The notes: generated by a model not told the origin, from the letters alone. A stretch of DNA of 64,000 bases from Micromonospora nigra (GCF_900091585.1 NZ_FMHT01000003.1:4021501-4085500), one strand, 5' to 3'. Positions 10,312 to 18,937 are shown, counted from the stretch's first letter. Program-made: numbers and translations.

Positions 10312-10883
10312 GCACCAGCATCGACGACCTGCTCACTTTCGAGGAGGAACGACCGTCGCGCCCCGAACGACGGCAGACCGGGCCCTGGTGGGCCCTGCTC
10401 CGCGGGGCTGCGATCGCCGCAGCGGTGGTCGTGGTGCTCATCGCCGGGCTGCGTGCCGTGGGACTGCAGGTGTCGCTGCTGGTGCTGGTCGCCGGGGTGG
10501 TCACGCTGCTGGTGGTCCGTCGGGTCGTCGGCACGCTCGCGCCGCCGCCCCGCTCGCCCGGCCGGGCCCGCCTCACCGAGGACGACGGCACCTGGAACTG
10601 GGCGCACCAGGACGCGCTGCGCGCCGCCATCAACGGCTGGGAACGGCCGCTGGCCTGGGCGGCCGGCGACCAGGACCGGTTCGGCGTGCGCATCCTGCCC
10701 CGCCTCGCCGAGCTGGCCGACGAACGTCTGCGCCAGCGGCACGGGCTGACCCGCGAGTCCGATCCCGTCCGGGCCCGGGCGCTGCTGGGCGATCGTCTGT
10801 GGACGTTCCTCGACACCCCGTCCCGCCGCCCCCTGTCGCCGCGCGACCTCGCGGCGATCGTCGCCGAACTGGAGAAGATCTGA
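10308..10883 (+). CDS. Membrane protein of the MoxR operon
   Basis: The 191-residue protein has two adjacent hydrophobic helices between about residues 27 and 75 (LLRGAAIAAAVVVVLIAGLRAVGL and VSLLVLVAGVVTLLVVRRVVG), then a hydrophilic C-terminal domain with EDDGTWNWAHQDALRAAINGWERPL and RLAELADERLRQRHG. I do not recognise a named family, but a protein of this size and layout regularly sits between DUF4129 and MoxR genes in actinomycetes. It is coupled at both ends: GTGA with the previous gene and TGATG with MoxR. Confidence 0.75.
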   Translation: MSTSIDDLLTFEEERPSRPERRQTGPWWALLRGAAIAAAVVVVLIAGLRAVGLQVSLLVLVAGVVTLLVVRRVVGTLAPPPRSPGRARLTEDDGTWNWAHQDALRAAINGWERPLAWAAGDQDRFGVRILPRLAELADERLRQRHGLTRESDPVRARALLGDRLWTFLDTPSRRPLSPRDLAAIVAELEKI

Positions 10884-11899
10884 TGAACGACGTCGACCGG
10901 ACTATGCCCGCCACCGAGGTCGGCCACCTCGCCCGGGCGGTGCTGGACGCGGTCGGCCAGGTCGTGGTCGGCAAACGGGACGCCCTGGAACTGGTGCTCG
11001 CCGGCATCCTCGCTGGCGGGCACGTCCTGCTGGAGGACCTGCCGGGCCTGGGCAAGACGCTGACCGCGCGTTCCTTCGCGCAGGCCCTCGGCCTGGACTT
11101 CCGCCGCCTCCAGTTCACCCCGGACCTGCTGCCCGCCGACGTCACCGGCTCGTTCCTCTACGACCAGCGCAGCGGCGACTTCGCCTTCCGCGCCGGGCCG
11201 GTCTTCACCAACCTGCTGCTCGCCGACGAGATCAACCGGACCCCGCCGAAGACCCAGTCGGCGCTGCTGGAGGCGATGCAGGAGAAGCAGGTCTCCGTCG
11301 AGGGCGTCACCTACCGGCTGGACGAGCCGTTCCACGTCCTCGCCACCGCCAACCCCATCGAGTACGAGGGCACCTACCCGCTGCCCGAGGCGCAGCTCGA
11401 CCGGTTCCTGCTGCGGGTGTCGTTCGGCTACCCGGAGCACGAGGAGGAGTGGGAGGTGCTGCGCCGGCGGATGGCCCGCCGTCGCGAGGAGGCCGAGATC
11501 AAGCCCGTCGTCGACGCGGCCACCCTGCGCGCGATGCAGGCGGCGCTGGAGGATGTGGTGGTGGAGGACTCCGTCGGCCGGTACATCGTCGCCCTGACCT
11601 CGGCCACCCGGGAACACCCGTCGGTGCTGGTGGGCGCCTCCCCGCGCGGTTCGCTGGCGCTGCTGCTGCTGGCGCGCGTACGGGCCGTGCTCTCCGGCCG
11701 CGACTACGTGGTGCCCGAGGACGTCAAGGACGTCGCCGCCCCCGCCCTCGCCCACCGGATCACGTTGCGCCCGGAGATGTGGCTGCGCCGGGTCGATCCG
11801 TCCTTCGTGGTCGGTGAGGTTCTCGACGCCACCCCGGCCCCGGCCAGCGGGGCGTTGCCAAGCTACGCCGCCGGCCAGCCGGGGTACCCGGCGCCGTGA
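10883..11899 (+). CDS. MoxR-type AAA+ ATPase
   Basis: The 338-residue ATPase carries Walker A (LLEDLPGLGKTLTARSFA), Walker B (NLLLADEINRTPPKTQSALLEAM), a sensor-1 asparagine in HVLATANPIEYEGTYPLPEAQLDRFL, and the MoxR C-terminal lid region with VPEDVKDVAAPALAHRI. MoxR ATPases act as chaperones, often loading metal cofactors into, or activating, partner proteins containing VWA or DUF58 domains; the partner here is almost certainly the DUF58 product of the next gene. The ATG at 10883 overlaps the preceding stop. It is cytoplasmic. Confidence 0.94.
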   Translation: MNDVDRTMPATEVGHLARAVLDAVGQVVVGKRDALELVLAGILAGGHVLLEDLPGLGKTLTARSFAQALGLDFRRLQFTPDLLPADVTGSFLYDQRSGDFAFRAGPVFTNLLLADEINRTPPKTQSALLEAMQEKQVSVEGVTYRLDEPFHVLATANPIEYEGTYPLPEAQLDRFLLRVSFGYPEHEEEWEVLRRRMARRREEAEIKPVVDAATLRAMQAALEDVVVEDSVGRYIVALTSATREHPSVLVGASPRGSLALLLLARVRAVLSGRDYVVPEDVKDVAAPALAHRITLRPEMWLRRVDPSFVVGEVLDATPAPASGALPSYAAGQPGYPAP

Positions 11900-13272
11900 C
11901 CGGCACGGACCGACCCGACGGCGGCTGGGCTCCCACCCGGGCGCTGGGCCGGGCCGTGCTCCTCACCGGCCTGCTGCTCGTCGCCGCGGTGCTGCTCGGC
12001 CGGGTCGACCTGGTGGTGCTGGCCGCTCCGTTCGCGCTCGGCACCGCGTACGCGCTGCGTCGCCGGCCCGCCGCGCCGCCCCAGGTGTGGATCACCGCCG
12101 AGGAGGCCCACCTGGTCGAGGGCGGCGAGGTGACCAGCACGGTCACCGTCGGCAATCCCGACGAGCTGACCTACGACGCGGTGGTGCTGCGGGCCCGCGT
12201 GTCGCCCTGGCTGCGGATCGAACGGGCCAGCCTCGCCGGCACCGCCCTGGCCACGGGCCGGCCGGGCGACACCGGCTCGGTGGCCGACCGGCCCTTCGTC
12301 ACCTCGGTCGCTCCGGCGACCGCCGTCGACCTGGAACTGGCCGGCACCGCCCGGCGCTGGGGCCGGCATCCGGTCGGGCCCGCCGGGGCGCGGGTCGCCG
12401 CCGCCCAGGGGCTGCTGGTGTCCCGCGCCGTGTACGCCGAGCAGGCCCGCACCCGCGTGTATCCGAGGACCGAGCCGTTCGACGCGGTCGAGGCCATGCC
12501 CCGGGCCGCCGGGCTCGTCGGCGCGCACCACTCCCGCCGGCCCGGAGAGGGCGGTGAGCTGGCCGGGGTGCGGGTCTTCGCCCCCGGCGACCGACTGCGC
12601 CGCGTCGACTGGCGGGTGTCGCTGCGGACCCGGCAGCTGCACGTGGCGGCCACCCTTTCCGACCGGGACGCCGAGGTCGTGGTGCTGCTCGACGTGCTCG
12701 CCGAGGCGGGCCGCTCCGGCGGGGTGGACGGGGCGGCGTCGGTGCTCGACACCACCGTGCGTGCCGCCGCCGCGATCGCCGAGCACTACCTGCACCGGGG
12801 CGACCGGGTGGCACTGCTGGAGTACGGCCCCACCGCCCGCAGGCTGCGTCCCGCCACCGGTCGACGGCAGTACCTGACCGTCCTGGAGTGGCTGCTCGAC
12901 GTCGAGGCCCGGTCCTCCCCGCACGAGCCCTACGACCAGGTCTTCGGCCCGCAACTGCTCTCGGCCGACGCGCTGGTGGTGGTGCTCACCCCACTGCTGG
13001 ACGAACGGTCGGCGCAGATGCTGGCCCGGCTGGCCCGCTCGGGCCGCTTCGTCGTGGCCGTGGACACCCTGCCGGTGGACCTGCCGGCACCGAAGGACCG
13101 GGGCTGGGCGGAGGTCGCGTACCGGCTGTGGCGGCTCGACCGCGACACGATGGTCGCGCAGTTGCGTGAGCACGGCGTACCCGTGGTGCCGTGGGCCGGC
13201 GCGGGCAGCCTGGACCAGGTGCTGCGGGACGTGGCCCGCCTGGCCACCGCGCCCCGGGTCGGTGCCCGGTGA
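11896..13272 (+). CDS. DUF58 domain (VWA-like) membrane protein
   Basis: The 458-residue protein has a pair of N-terminal membrane helices (VLLTGLLLVAAVLLGRVDLVVLAAPFALGTAYAL), a beta-rich middle (GGEVTSTVTVGNPDELTYDAVVL), the DUF58 core around GEGGELAGVRVFAPGDRLRRVDWRVSLRTRQLHVA, and a VWA-like domain (DAEVVVLLDVLAEAG with a degenerate metal site). It is the expected partner of the MoxR ATPase and overlaps it by four bases. The role of DUF58/MoxR pairs in actinomycetes is unsettled; cell-envelope functions are often suggested. Confidence 0.9.
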   Translation: MTGTDRPDGGWAPTRALGRAVLLTGLLLVAAVLLGRVDLVVLAAPFALGTAYALRRRPAAPPQVWITAEEAHLVEGGEVTSTVTVGNPDELTYDAVVLRARVSPWLRIERASLAGTALATGRPGDTGSVADRPFVTSVAPATAVDLELAGTARRWGRHPVGPAGARVAAAQGLLVSRAVYAEQARTRVYPRTEPFDAVEAMPRAAGLVGAHHSRRPGEGGELAGVRVFAPGDRLRRVDWRVSLRTRQLHVAATLSDRDAEVVVLLDVLAEAGRSGGVDGAASVLDTTVRAAAAIAEHYLHRGDRVALLEYGPTARRLRPATGRRQYLTVLEWLLDVEARSSPHEPYDQVFGPQLLSADALVVVLTPLLDERSAQMLARLARSGRFVVAVDTLPVDLPAPKDRGWAEVAYRLWRLDRDTMVAQLREHGVPVVPWAGAGSLDQVLRDVARLATAPRVGAR

Positions 13273-13832
13273 TGTCCGCCGTCACCGGCCGGGTCCGGGC
13301 CGCCCGGCACGTCGCCGGCCGGATCAGCCTGACGCCTCTGCTGGTGCGCGTCGGCGTCTTCCTGCTCGCGCTGGCCGGCCTGCTGCTCGCGTACCCCGCG
13401 CAGGTGTTCACCGGGCAGACGGTGCTCGCCCTGGCGGCAGTGGCGCTGCTGCCGGCGGTCGCGCCGCGCCGGGTGTGGCCGACCTTCGCGGCGCTGGTCA
13501 CCGTGGGCGGTTGGCTGCTCGCCACCGACGGGTACGGCCGGTCGGTCGCGTTGTGGCGGTTGTTCGCCGTGGCGGCCCTGCTCTATCTCACGCACACCCT
13601 CTGCGCCCTGTCGGCGATGCTGCCGTACGACGCGGTGGTCGACCCCGATCTGATGCTGCGCTGGCTGATCCGGGCCGCCGGTGTGCTGCTCGCCACCTGT
13701 GTGCTGGGCGTCCTCCTGGTGGGACTGGCCGACCTCGGCAGCGGTCAAGGGCTCCAGGCCGCCACCCTCGCCGGCCTGCTGGTCGCAGCCGTGGTGACCG
13801 CGTTGCTGGCGTGGCTGCTGCGTCGTCAGTGA
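13272..13832 (+). CDS. Four- to five-helix membrane protein of the MoxR operon
   Basis: The 186-residue protein is almost entirely hydrophobic, with segments LVRVGVFLLALAGLLLAYP, TVLALAAVALLPAV, FAALVTVGGWLLATDGYG, LWRLFAVAALLYLTHTLCALSAM, and LIRAAGVLLATCVLGVLLVGL plus a final helix. No conserved catalytic motif is visible and I do not recognise a family. The ATG at 13272 is coupled to the DUF58 stop (TGATG); GTG 13269 is also in frame. As the last gene of the unit it is likely part of the same membrane machinery. Confidence 0.75.
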   Translation: MSAVTGRVRAARHVAGRISLTPLLVRVGVFLLALAGLLLAYPAQVFTGQTVLALAAVALLPAVAPRRVWPTFAALVTVGGWLLATDGYGRSVALWRLFAVAALLYLTHTLCALSAMLPYDAVVDPDLMLRWLIRAAGVLLATCVLGVLLVGLADLGSGQGLQAATLAGLLVAAVVTALLAWLLRRQ

Positions 13833-13924
13833 CCCCGTGGAGCTGACGTTGCGCAGGTCACAGGGGTTGTGCTCCGTCACAGAAGGGGGGCGCGAAGGGG
13901 ATTAGCGCGGCCCCCGGGGGAAAG

Positions 13925-15265
13925 ATGGAAGACGTGAATCCGAAGCGGATCCTTGTGGTGGGTGCCGGGCACGTCGGTCTCTATGCGGCCCTGCGCCTGT
14001 CGAAGAAGCTCAGCTCCCGTGAGGCTGAGGTCGTGGTGGTGGACCCGCAGCCCCACATGACCTACCAGCCGTTCCTGCCCGAGGCGGCAGCCGGCAACAT
14101 CTCCCCGCGGCACTCGGTGGTGCCCCTGCGGCGGGAGTTGCGGCGGTGCAAGGTGGTGGCCGGCGCGGTGACGCGGATCGACCACGACCGCAGGACCGCC
14201 GTGGTGCAGCCGATCGCCGGCCCCGTCCGCGAGATCACCTACGACCACATCGTGGTGGCCCCCGGCTCGGTCTCCCGGACCCTGCCGATTCCCGGCCTGC
14301 ACGAGCACGGCATCGGTTTCAAGACCATCGGCGAGGCCATCTACCTGCGCAACCACGTGCTGGACCGGCTCGACGTGGCAGCCGCCACCCCGGACCCGCA
14401 CGTCCGCCGCTCGGCGTTGACCTTCACCTTCGTGGGCGGTGGGTACGCCGGCATCGAGGCGCTCGCCGAGATGGAGGACATGGCCCGGGACGCCCTGAAG
14501 TACTACCCGGAGCTGAAGCCGGAGGACATGCGCTGGGTGCTGGTCGAGGCCACCCAGCGGGTGCTGCCCGAGGTCGACCGGGACATGGGCGCCTACACGG
14601 TGCAGCAGCTGCTGAAGCGGAACATGGACATCCGGCTGGACACCCGCCTGGAGTCCTGCGTCGACGGGGTGGTGAAGCTCTCCGACGGCGACAGCTTCCG
14701 CTCCGACACCATCGTCTGGACGGCCGGCGTGAAGCCGTCGCCGATGCTCGACGCGACCGACTTCCCGCGGGACGAGCGTCGCCGGGTCACCTGCCTGCCG
14801 ACCCTCCAGGTCGTGGACGGCGACCGGGTCGTCGACGGGGCGTGGAGCGCGGGCGACTGTGCGGCCGTGCCGGACCTGACGAAGGAGCCCGGCAACTTCT
14901 GTTCGCCCAGCGCCCAGCACGCGGTGCGGCAGGCGGCCCGGTTGGCCGACAACATCGTCAACGTGGTCCGTGGGCGTGAGCCGGTGGACTACAAGCACAA
15001 GCATGCCGGCAGCGTGGCCAGCCTCGGCCTGCACAAGGGCGTCGCCCAGGTGTACGGCATCAAGATGACCGGCTGGCCGGCCTGGTTCATGCACCGGACG
15101 TACCACATGAGCCGGATCCCGTCGTTGAACCGCAAGGTGCGGGTCGTGGTCGACTGGTCGCTGGCGTTCTTCCTCAAGCGCGAGGTGGTTGCCCTCGGGC
15201 AGCTGCACGACCCGCGGGAGGAGTTCGCCGAGGCGTCCCAGCCGGTCGGCGCCGGCCGCGTCTGA
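13925..15265 (+). CDS. NAD(P)/FAD-dependent oxidoreductase, type II NADH dehydrogenase-like
   Basis: The 446-residue flavoprotein has an FAD dinucleotide fold at the N terminus (VVGAGHVGLYAALRLSKKL), the family's MTYQPFLPEAAAG segment, a second Rossmann motif for NAD(P)H (FTFVGGGYAGIEALAEME near residue 175), the FAD-binding WSAGDCAAVPD near residue 315, and a C-terminal amphipathic stretch (MSRIPSLNRKVRVVVDWSLAFFLKREVV) suited to membrane attachment. This is the plan of NDH-2 enzymes, which pass electrons from NADH to quinone without proton pumping. The closest Ndh function is inferred. A terminator follows directly. Confidence 0.88.
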   Translation: MEDVNPKRILVVGAGHVGLYAALRLSKKLSSREAEVVVVDPQPHMTYQPFLPEAAAGNISPRHSVVPLRRELRRCKVVAGAVTRIDHDRRTAVVQPIAGPVREITYDHIVVAPGSVSRTLPIPGLHEHGIGFKTIGEAIYLRNHVLDRLDVAAATPDPHVRRSALTFTFVGGGYAGIEALAEMEDMARDALKYYPELKPEDMRWVLVEATQRVLPEVDRDMGAYTVQQLLKRNMDIRLDTRLESCVDGVVKLSDGDSFRSDTIVWTAGVKPSPMLDATDFPRDERRRVTCLPTLQVVDGDRVVDGAWSAGDCAAVPDLTKEPGNFCSPSAQHAVRQAARLADNIVNVVRGREPVDYKHKHAGSVASLGLHKGVAQVYGIKMTGWPAWFMHRTYHMSRIPSLNRKVRVVVDWSLAFFLKREVVALGQLHDPREEFAEASQPVGAGRV

Positions 15266-15276
15266 CGACCGACGAT

Positions 15277-15306
15277 CGGGGCCCACCGCGCGAGCGGTGG
15301 GCCCCG
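15277..15306. terminator. Bidirectional terminator between convergent genes
   Basis: A perfect 13-bp stem (15277-15289 with 15294-15306) closes a GCGA loop. It lies 12 bases after the NDH-like gene and about 85 bases beyond the stop of the convergent membrane-protein gene, so it could serve both. Confidence 0.75.
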
Positions 15307-15390
15307 ACGCGTCCGGTGGTGGTGCGGCCGGAAGGACTGCGGTCGTGTCGTGGGCAGATCAGGCCGGGTGCCCCGGCCCGGGGTGCCCGG

Positions 15391-17289
15391 TCAGACGCGC
15401 CAGGTCCAGGCGTCGGCCATCCGGGTGGCGGGGCCGTAGAGCTGTTCCAGGGTGAGCCGCAGGCTGTCCGCGTGGGGGGTGCCGACGGCCACCGCGACGC
15501 ACGACGCACCCCAGAAGTCCGCGTCGGCTGCGGCCTGTCGGCGCTGCTCCGCGCCGATGACCGGTCGCAGCCCCGTCCGGGCCACGTCGTCCAGCAGCTT
15601 CGAGGTGGGGCGTTTGACCGTGCCCATCGCCGCCGTGCCGCCCCTGCCGTGCGGTCCGATGAAGAACCCCTCGGGCATCGCGAAGCCCGCGTCGGCGGCC
15701 GTCGCCCAGCGCATCGGCCACGGATCCTTCGGGGTGGCCAGCGGGACCGGCACCAGCACCCCGCCCGGCTCGACGCATCCCCGCCAGTGCCCGCCGGTGA
15801 CGAACTCCGGCAGGGCCGGCCGGTCGGCGCTGGGCAGCGGGGTCGGGAACAGGGGCAGCAGCGCTACGGCCGCCGCCACCGGCACCAGCCGGCTGGCCCG
15901 CCCCGCGGACCGCAGCGCCCGGTCCACCGCCAGCACCAGGATCGTGGCGGCCAACGGCAGCACCGCGAGGGCGAACCGCATCGGCAGGGCACCGTCGACC
16001 ACGGGCAGGCCGCCGAGCAGGGCGTACGGGCCGGGCAGGGCGGTGGCCTGGCCGTCGACCACCACCCGGGGACCGAGGGAGAGTGCAGCCATGACCAGCG
16101 CGGCCACCGCGCAGGCGAGCACCGCCGGGCGACGGCCCAGCCAGAGGGCGCAGCCGGCGGTGACCAGCAGCAGTGGCCAGCCCAGGAAGGTGTTGTACTC
16201 GGCGGGGCCGGTGGTCAGCCGGGCCGCCGATTCGCTGCCCGCCACCGACAGCGGTGACATCGCCGTCCAGCTGCGCAGGTCGGCCGAGAAGTAGTGCGGG
16301 CTGAAGAGGCCGTCGGCGACACCCTGCGGGCCGCTGAACTGGAACCAGAGCGGCCAGGCCAGGGCGACCAGGGCCAGCCCGGCGGCGGCGAGCAACCCGC
16401 CGGCGAAGGCGGGCAGGGCGCGGCGGGCCAGTCGCCTGTCGGCGGCCGCCCAGGTGAGCGCCATCACCATCAGGGTGACGGCGGTCAGGAACAGCACCTC
16501 CTCTCCGACGAAGACCTGCGCGGACACGACGGCGGCGAGCCCGGCGGCGGAGGTGGCCAGCCGCCGGAGGTCCGGGCCGCCGGTGCTGCGAGGGCCGGCC
16601 GTGCTGGCCGGGTCGGTGGTGCGGGTCGGCGGCCGGGTGCCGGCCGGCCGAGTGGCACTGGCCGGGTCGGCGGCGCGCAGCAGGCGGGCCACCAGCCAGA
16701 CGATGACCGGGACCAGCCACTGCGCGGTCATGTGCAGGTGACTGTTGCTCTGCGACACCATGCCGGGGCCGAATCCGCACAGCGCCGCACCCAGGCCGGC
16801 GGCGACCGGGTGGGCGCGCAGCAGCCGGGTGTACAGCAGGTACCAGGCGACGGCGGTGCCGGCCAGGTTCGCGGCCACCAGGAGGGCGAAGGTGACAGGC
16901 GCACCCAGCAGGAGCGTGACGGGAGCGAGCAGCACGCCGAGCGCGACGACCGACGTGTTGGCCATCAGGTTGACCCCGTCCGGGGCGTTGAGCCGGTCGG
17001 TGAGCAGGCTGAAGTCGCCGAGCAGGGCACGCGAGTCGACGGCCAGGAACCACTCGTACAGGGTCTGGTCGGCCGGGTTGAGGGCCAGCGTGCGGGCGGC
17101 CGGGTCGGGCCACAGGCCGTGGGTGAGCCACCCGGCGAGCGCGACGAACAGCAGTCCCACGACCAGGTCCGTCCGGTGCCGCGCGGCAGCGGCGTGCAGT
17201 CGGGCCGGCCACGGCCGGGCCGGTCGGACGTCGGGGCGGACAGCCAGTTCGGGGCTGGCGTCGGGGGCCGCGGAAGCGGGGCTGCTCAC
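15391..17289 (-). CDS. Large multi-pass membrane protein, possibly GT-C glycosyltransferase-like
   Basis: The 632-residue protein has about ten or more membrane helices after a 35-residue cytoplasmic tail; GTG 17289 is the chosen start because the upstream frame runs across the divergent tRNA region. A first helix (TDLVVGLLFVALAGWLTHGLW) is followed by an extracytoplasmic loop ALNPADQTLYEWFLAVDSRALLGD and repeated hydrophobic pairs; the C-terminal 120 residues are soluble (GCVEPGGVLVPVPLATPKDPW). A large first loop with acidic residues and many helices recall membrane glycosyltransferases of the GT-C fold, but no diagnostic motif settles it. A low-complexity Thr/Pro linker interrupts the middle. 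Confidence 0.65.
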   Translation of the reverse strand: MSSPASAAPDASPELAVRPDVRPARPWPARLHAAAARHRTDLVVGLLFVALAGWLTHGLWPDPAARTLALNPADQTLYEWFLAVDSRALLGDFSLLTDRLNAPDGVNLMANTSVVALGVLLAPVTLLLGAPVTFALLVAANLAGTAVAWYLLYTRLLRAHPVAAGLGAALCGFGPGMVSQSNSHLHMTAQWLVPVIVWLVARLLRAADPASATRPAGTRPPTRTTDPASTAGPRSTGGPDLRRLATSAAGLAAVVSAQVFVGEEVLFLTAVTLMVMALTWAAADRRLARRALPAFAGGLLAAAGLALVALAWPLWFQFSGPQGVADGLFSPHYFSADLRSWTAMSPLSVAGSESAARLTTGPAEYNTFLGWPLLLVTAGCALWLGRRPAVLACAVAALVMAALSLGPRVVVDGQATALPGPYALLGGLPVVDGALPMRFALAVLPLAATILVLAVDRALRSAGRASRLVPVAAAVALLPLFPTPLPSADRPALPEFVTGGHWRGCVEPGGVLVPVPLATPKDPWPMRWATAADAGFAMPEGFFIGPHGRGGTAAMGTVKRPTSKLLDDVARTGLRPVIGAEQRRQAAADADFWGASCVAVAVGTPHADSLRLTLEQLYGPATRMADAWTWRV

Positions 17290-17317
17290 GCCTGCGACCC
17301 TAGTGCGACCGGCGCGA

Positions 17318-17389
17318 GCGGGTACGCCCGGCGGAGGTGTACCCGCTACGGTGACACTGCACCGCGCGTGTCGGCGCGCCGGTGTCACC
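17318..17389 (+). promoter_or_regulatory. Two stacked inverted repeats upstream of tRNA-Leu(UAA)
   Basis: GCGGGTAC (17318-17325) pairs with GTACCCGC (17339-17346), and GGTGACAC (17350-17357) pairs with GTGTCACC (17382-17389), the latter ending one base before the tRNA. They lie in the 101 bp between the divergent membrane-protein gene and the tRNA. They may be operators, processing structures or part of the tRNA precursor; the sequence alone cannot decide. Confidence 0.45.
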
Positions 17390-17390
17390 C

Positions 17391-17471
17391 GCCCGGGTGG
17401 TGGAACGGCAGACACGGCCGCCTTAAAAGCGGCTGCCGAGAGGCGTGCGGGTTCGACCCCCGCCCCGGGCA
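17391..17471 (+). tRNA. tRNA-Leu (anticodon UAA), bldA type
   Basis: The sequence folds as a class II tRNA. The acceptor GCCCGGG (17391-17397) pairs with CCCGGGC (17464-17470), with A as discriminator base. The anticodon stem GCCGC/GCGGC closes the loop CTTAAAA, giving anticodon TAA at 17424-17426. The variable arm is long (GCC-GAGA-GGC), as for leucine, and the T arm is GCGGG-TTCGACC-CCCGC. CCA is not encoded, so 3' maturation and CCA addition are needed. It decodes UUA, the rarest leucine codon in high-GC actinomycetes; the Streptomyces equivalent is bldA, which controls development and secondary metabolism through TTA-containing genes. Confidence 0.95.
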
Positions 17472-17533
17472 CTCCCAGCTTCTCCTCAGCCTGGTGATCA
17501 CCACGAACTGGCCGGTGCGTTTACTCTTGTAGC

Positions 17534-17547
17534 GCACGTTCACGTGC
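17534..17547. promoter_or_regulatory. Small palindrome before the Bax-inhibitor gene
   Basis: GCACGT-TC-ACGTGC is a perfect inverted repeat 27 bases upstream of the GTG start at 17574, in an otherwise plain leader. It could be an operator half-site pair; nothing else supports this. Confidence 0.3.
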
Positions 17548-17573
17548 AACGACCCCCTGAGGGAGGCCTGACA

Positions 17574-18389
17574 GTGAAGACTTCGAACCCGGTGCTCGCC
17601 CGGCTCGGCCAGGCGGCCGAGCGGGAGCGCTCCGCCGGGTACGCCCCGACCGGGCCCTACGGACAGCCCGGCTACCCCCAGCAGTACCCGACGGGTGCCG
17701 GCTACCCGGCCGCCCCGCCGGCCGTCACCCCCATGTCGATCGACGACGTGGTGGTCAAGACCGTCACGCTCCTCGGCATCCTCGGCATCTCCGCCGCGGC
17801 GGCCTGGGTGCTGGTGCCCGACGCCCTGCTGGGCGTCGCCTGGATCGGCGCGGCCGTCGTCGGACTGGTGCTCGGCCTGATCATCTCGTTCTCGCGGATG
17901 GCGAACCCGGCGCTGGTCGTCGCGTACGCCGTCGTCGAGGGCGTGCTCGTCGGCGCGCTCAGCAAGTTCTTCGAGTCGATGTACGACGGCATCGTGCTCC
18001 AGGCGGTGACCGCGACCTTCGGCGTCTTCTTCGTGATGGCGATGCTCTACAAGGCGAAGGTCATCCGGGCGACCCCGAAGTTCGTCAAGGGCATGATCGC
18101 GATCATGGCGGGCCTCTTCGCCGTGATGATGATCAACCTGGTGCTGGCGTTGTTCGGGGTGAACACCGGCCTGCGCGACGGCAGCCCGCTGGCCATCGGC
18201 TTCAGCATCGTCTGCATCGTGGTGGCCTCGCTGAGCTTCGTGCTCAGCTTCAAGGAGGTCGAGGACGGCGTCCGGATGGGGCTGCCGCAGCGCTACTCCT
18301 GGGTGGCTGCCTTCGGCATCCTGGTCAGCCTGATCTGGCTCTACATCGAGATGCTGCGTCTGTTGAGCTACTTCCAGGGCGACGACTGA
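17574..18389 (+). CDS. Bax inhibitor-1/YccA family membrane protein
   Basis: The 271-residue protein has a flexible Gly/Pro/Tyr-rich N-terminal tail (GYAPTGPYGQPGYPQQYP) and seven hydrophobic helices from about residue 60 on, matching the BI-1/YccA (TMBIM) fold. Family-typical segments are NPALVVAYAVVEGVLVGALSKFFE, GIVLQAVTATFGVFFVMAMLYKAKVI and a C-terminal SWVAAFGILVSLIWLYIEMLRLLSYFQ. BI-1 proteins can act as pH-sensitive calcium leak channels; the role in actinomycetes is unknown. GTG 17574 follows GAGGGAGG. It corresponds to the Rv1072 position in mycobacteria. Confidence 0.9.
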   Translation: MKTSNPVLARLGQAAERERSAGYAPTGPYGQPGYPQQYPTGAGYPAAPPAVTPMSIDDVVVKTVTLLGILGISAAAAWVLVPDALLGVAWIGAAVVGLVLGLIISFSRMANPALVVAYAVVEGVLVGALSKFFESMYDGIVLQAVTATFGVFFVMAMLYKAKVIRATPKFVKGMIAIMAGLFAVMMINLVLALFGVNTGLRDGSPLAIGFSIVCIVVASLSFVLSFKEVEDGVRMGLPQRYSWVAAFGILVSLIWLYIEMLRLLSYFQGDD

Positions 18390-18407
18390 TCCTGTCGCCC
18401 TCCGACC

Positions 18408-18441
18408 GCCGGCGCCTGTCCCCCCGGGGACGGGCGCCGGC
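18408..18441 (+). terminator. Terminator after the Bax-inhibitor gene
   Basis: Left arm 18408-18423 pairs with right arm 18426-18441 over 16 positions, with one G-T wobble. The 2-base gap means the innermost pairs open to form the loop. It is followed by GTCGTTTCG. Confidence 0.7.
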
Positions 18442-18530
18442 GTCGTTTCGCTCGCCGTCGCGCCAGCGCCGTCGTCCCAGCGCCGTCGCCGTCACCCGTC
18501 GGCGGGAACGCGGTCCGTAGACTCGCTGCG

Positions 18531-18854
18531 GTGAGCGCAGGGGAGTTGGGGCGAACCGTGGATCTGCTGGTCCGTCAGGTGGGGCACTGGCAGCAGCCGC
18601 GCTGGGCGATGGCCGGCACCGCGCCCGGCGCGGAGTCCCGCGCGGATCTGGTGTACCGGCTGGTGCAGACGCTCGCCGACCTCGGGGCCGACGCGGAGGG
18701 TGGGCCGCGCCGTCACGTACCCAGGTTGGACAACGACCTGGTCCTGATCGACCAACTGCGGGTCGTCACGGCCGACCTGCTGGCTGCCGGCCCACCGGAC
18801 GACGTGCTCGCCCGGGCCGCAGCCGCGACGGCGGCGACCCGCGACGCACTGTAG
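18531..18854 (+). CDS. Small conserved-looking protein of unknown function
   Basis: The 107-residue acidic, helical protein starts with GTG at 18531 and reads cleanly to a stop at 18852-18854 (RTVDLLVRQVGHWQQPRWAM, DLVYRLVQTLADLGADAEG, DNDLVLIDQLRVVTADLLAAGPPDDVL, AAATAATRDAL). There is no signal peptide or membrane helix, and I do not recognise a family. Codon choice (strong G/C at third positions) supports a real gene. The ribosome site is weak (the bases before GTG are CGCTGCG). Confidence 0.6.
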   Translation: MSAGELGRTVDLLVRQVGHWQQPRWAMAGTAPGAESRADLVYRLVQTLADLGADAEGGPRRHVPRLDNDLVLIDQLRVVTADLLAAGPPDDVLARAAAATAATRDAL

Positions 18855-18887
18855 GGCCGAGGCGCACGATCGTGGCCGACGGCTCAC

Positions 18888-18937
18888 GGACGCCCGACCC
18901 CCGACGGCGACAGGACGCCCGACCCCCGACGGCGACA
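18888..18937. repeat. Tandem 25-bp duplication
   Basis: Two exact 25-bp copies (18888-18912 and 18913-18937) of a unit beginning GGACGCCCGACCCCCGACGG lie in the 126-bp gap between the small unknown gene and the convergent thiolase gene. A degraded partial third copy may follow. Confidence 0.85.
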
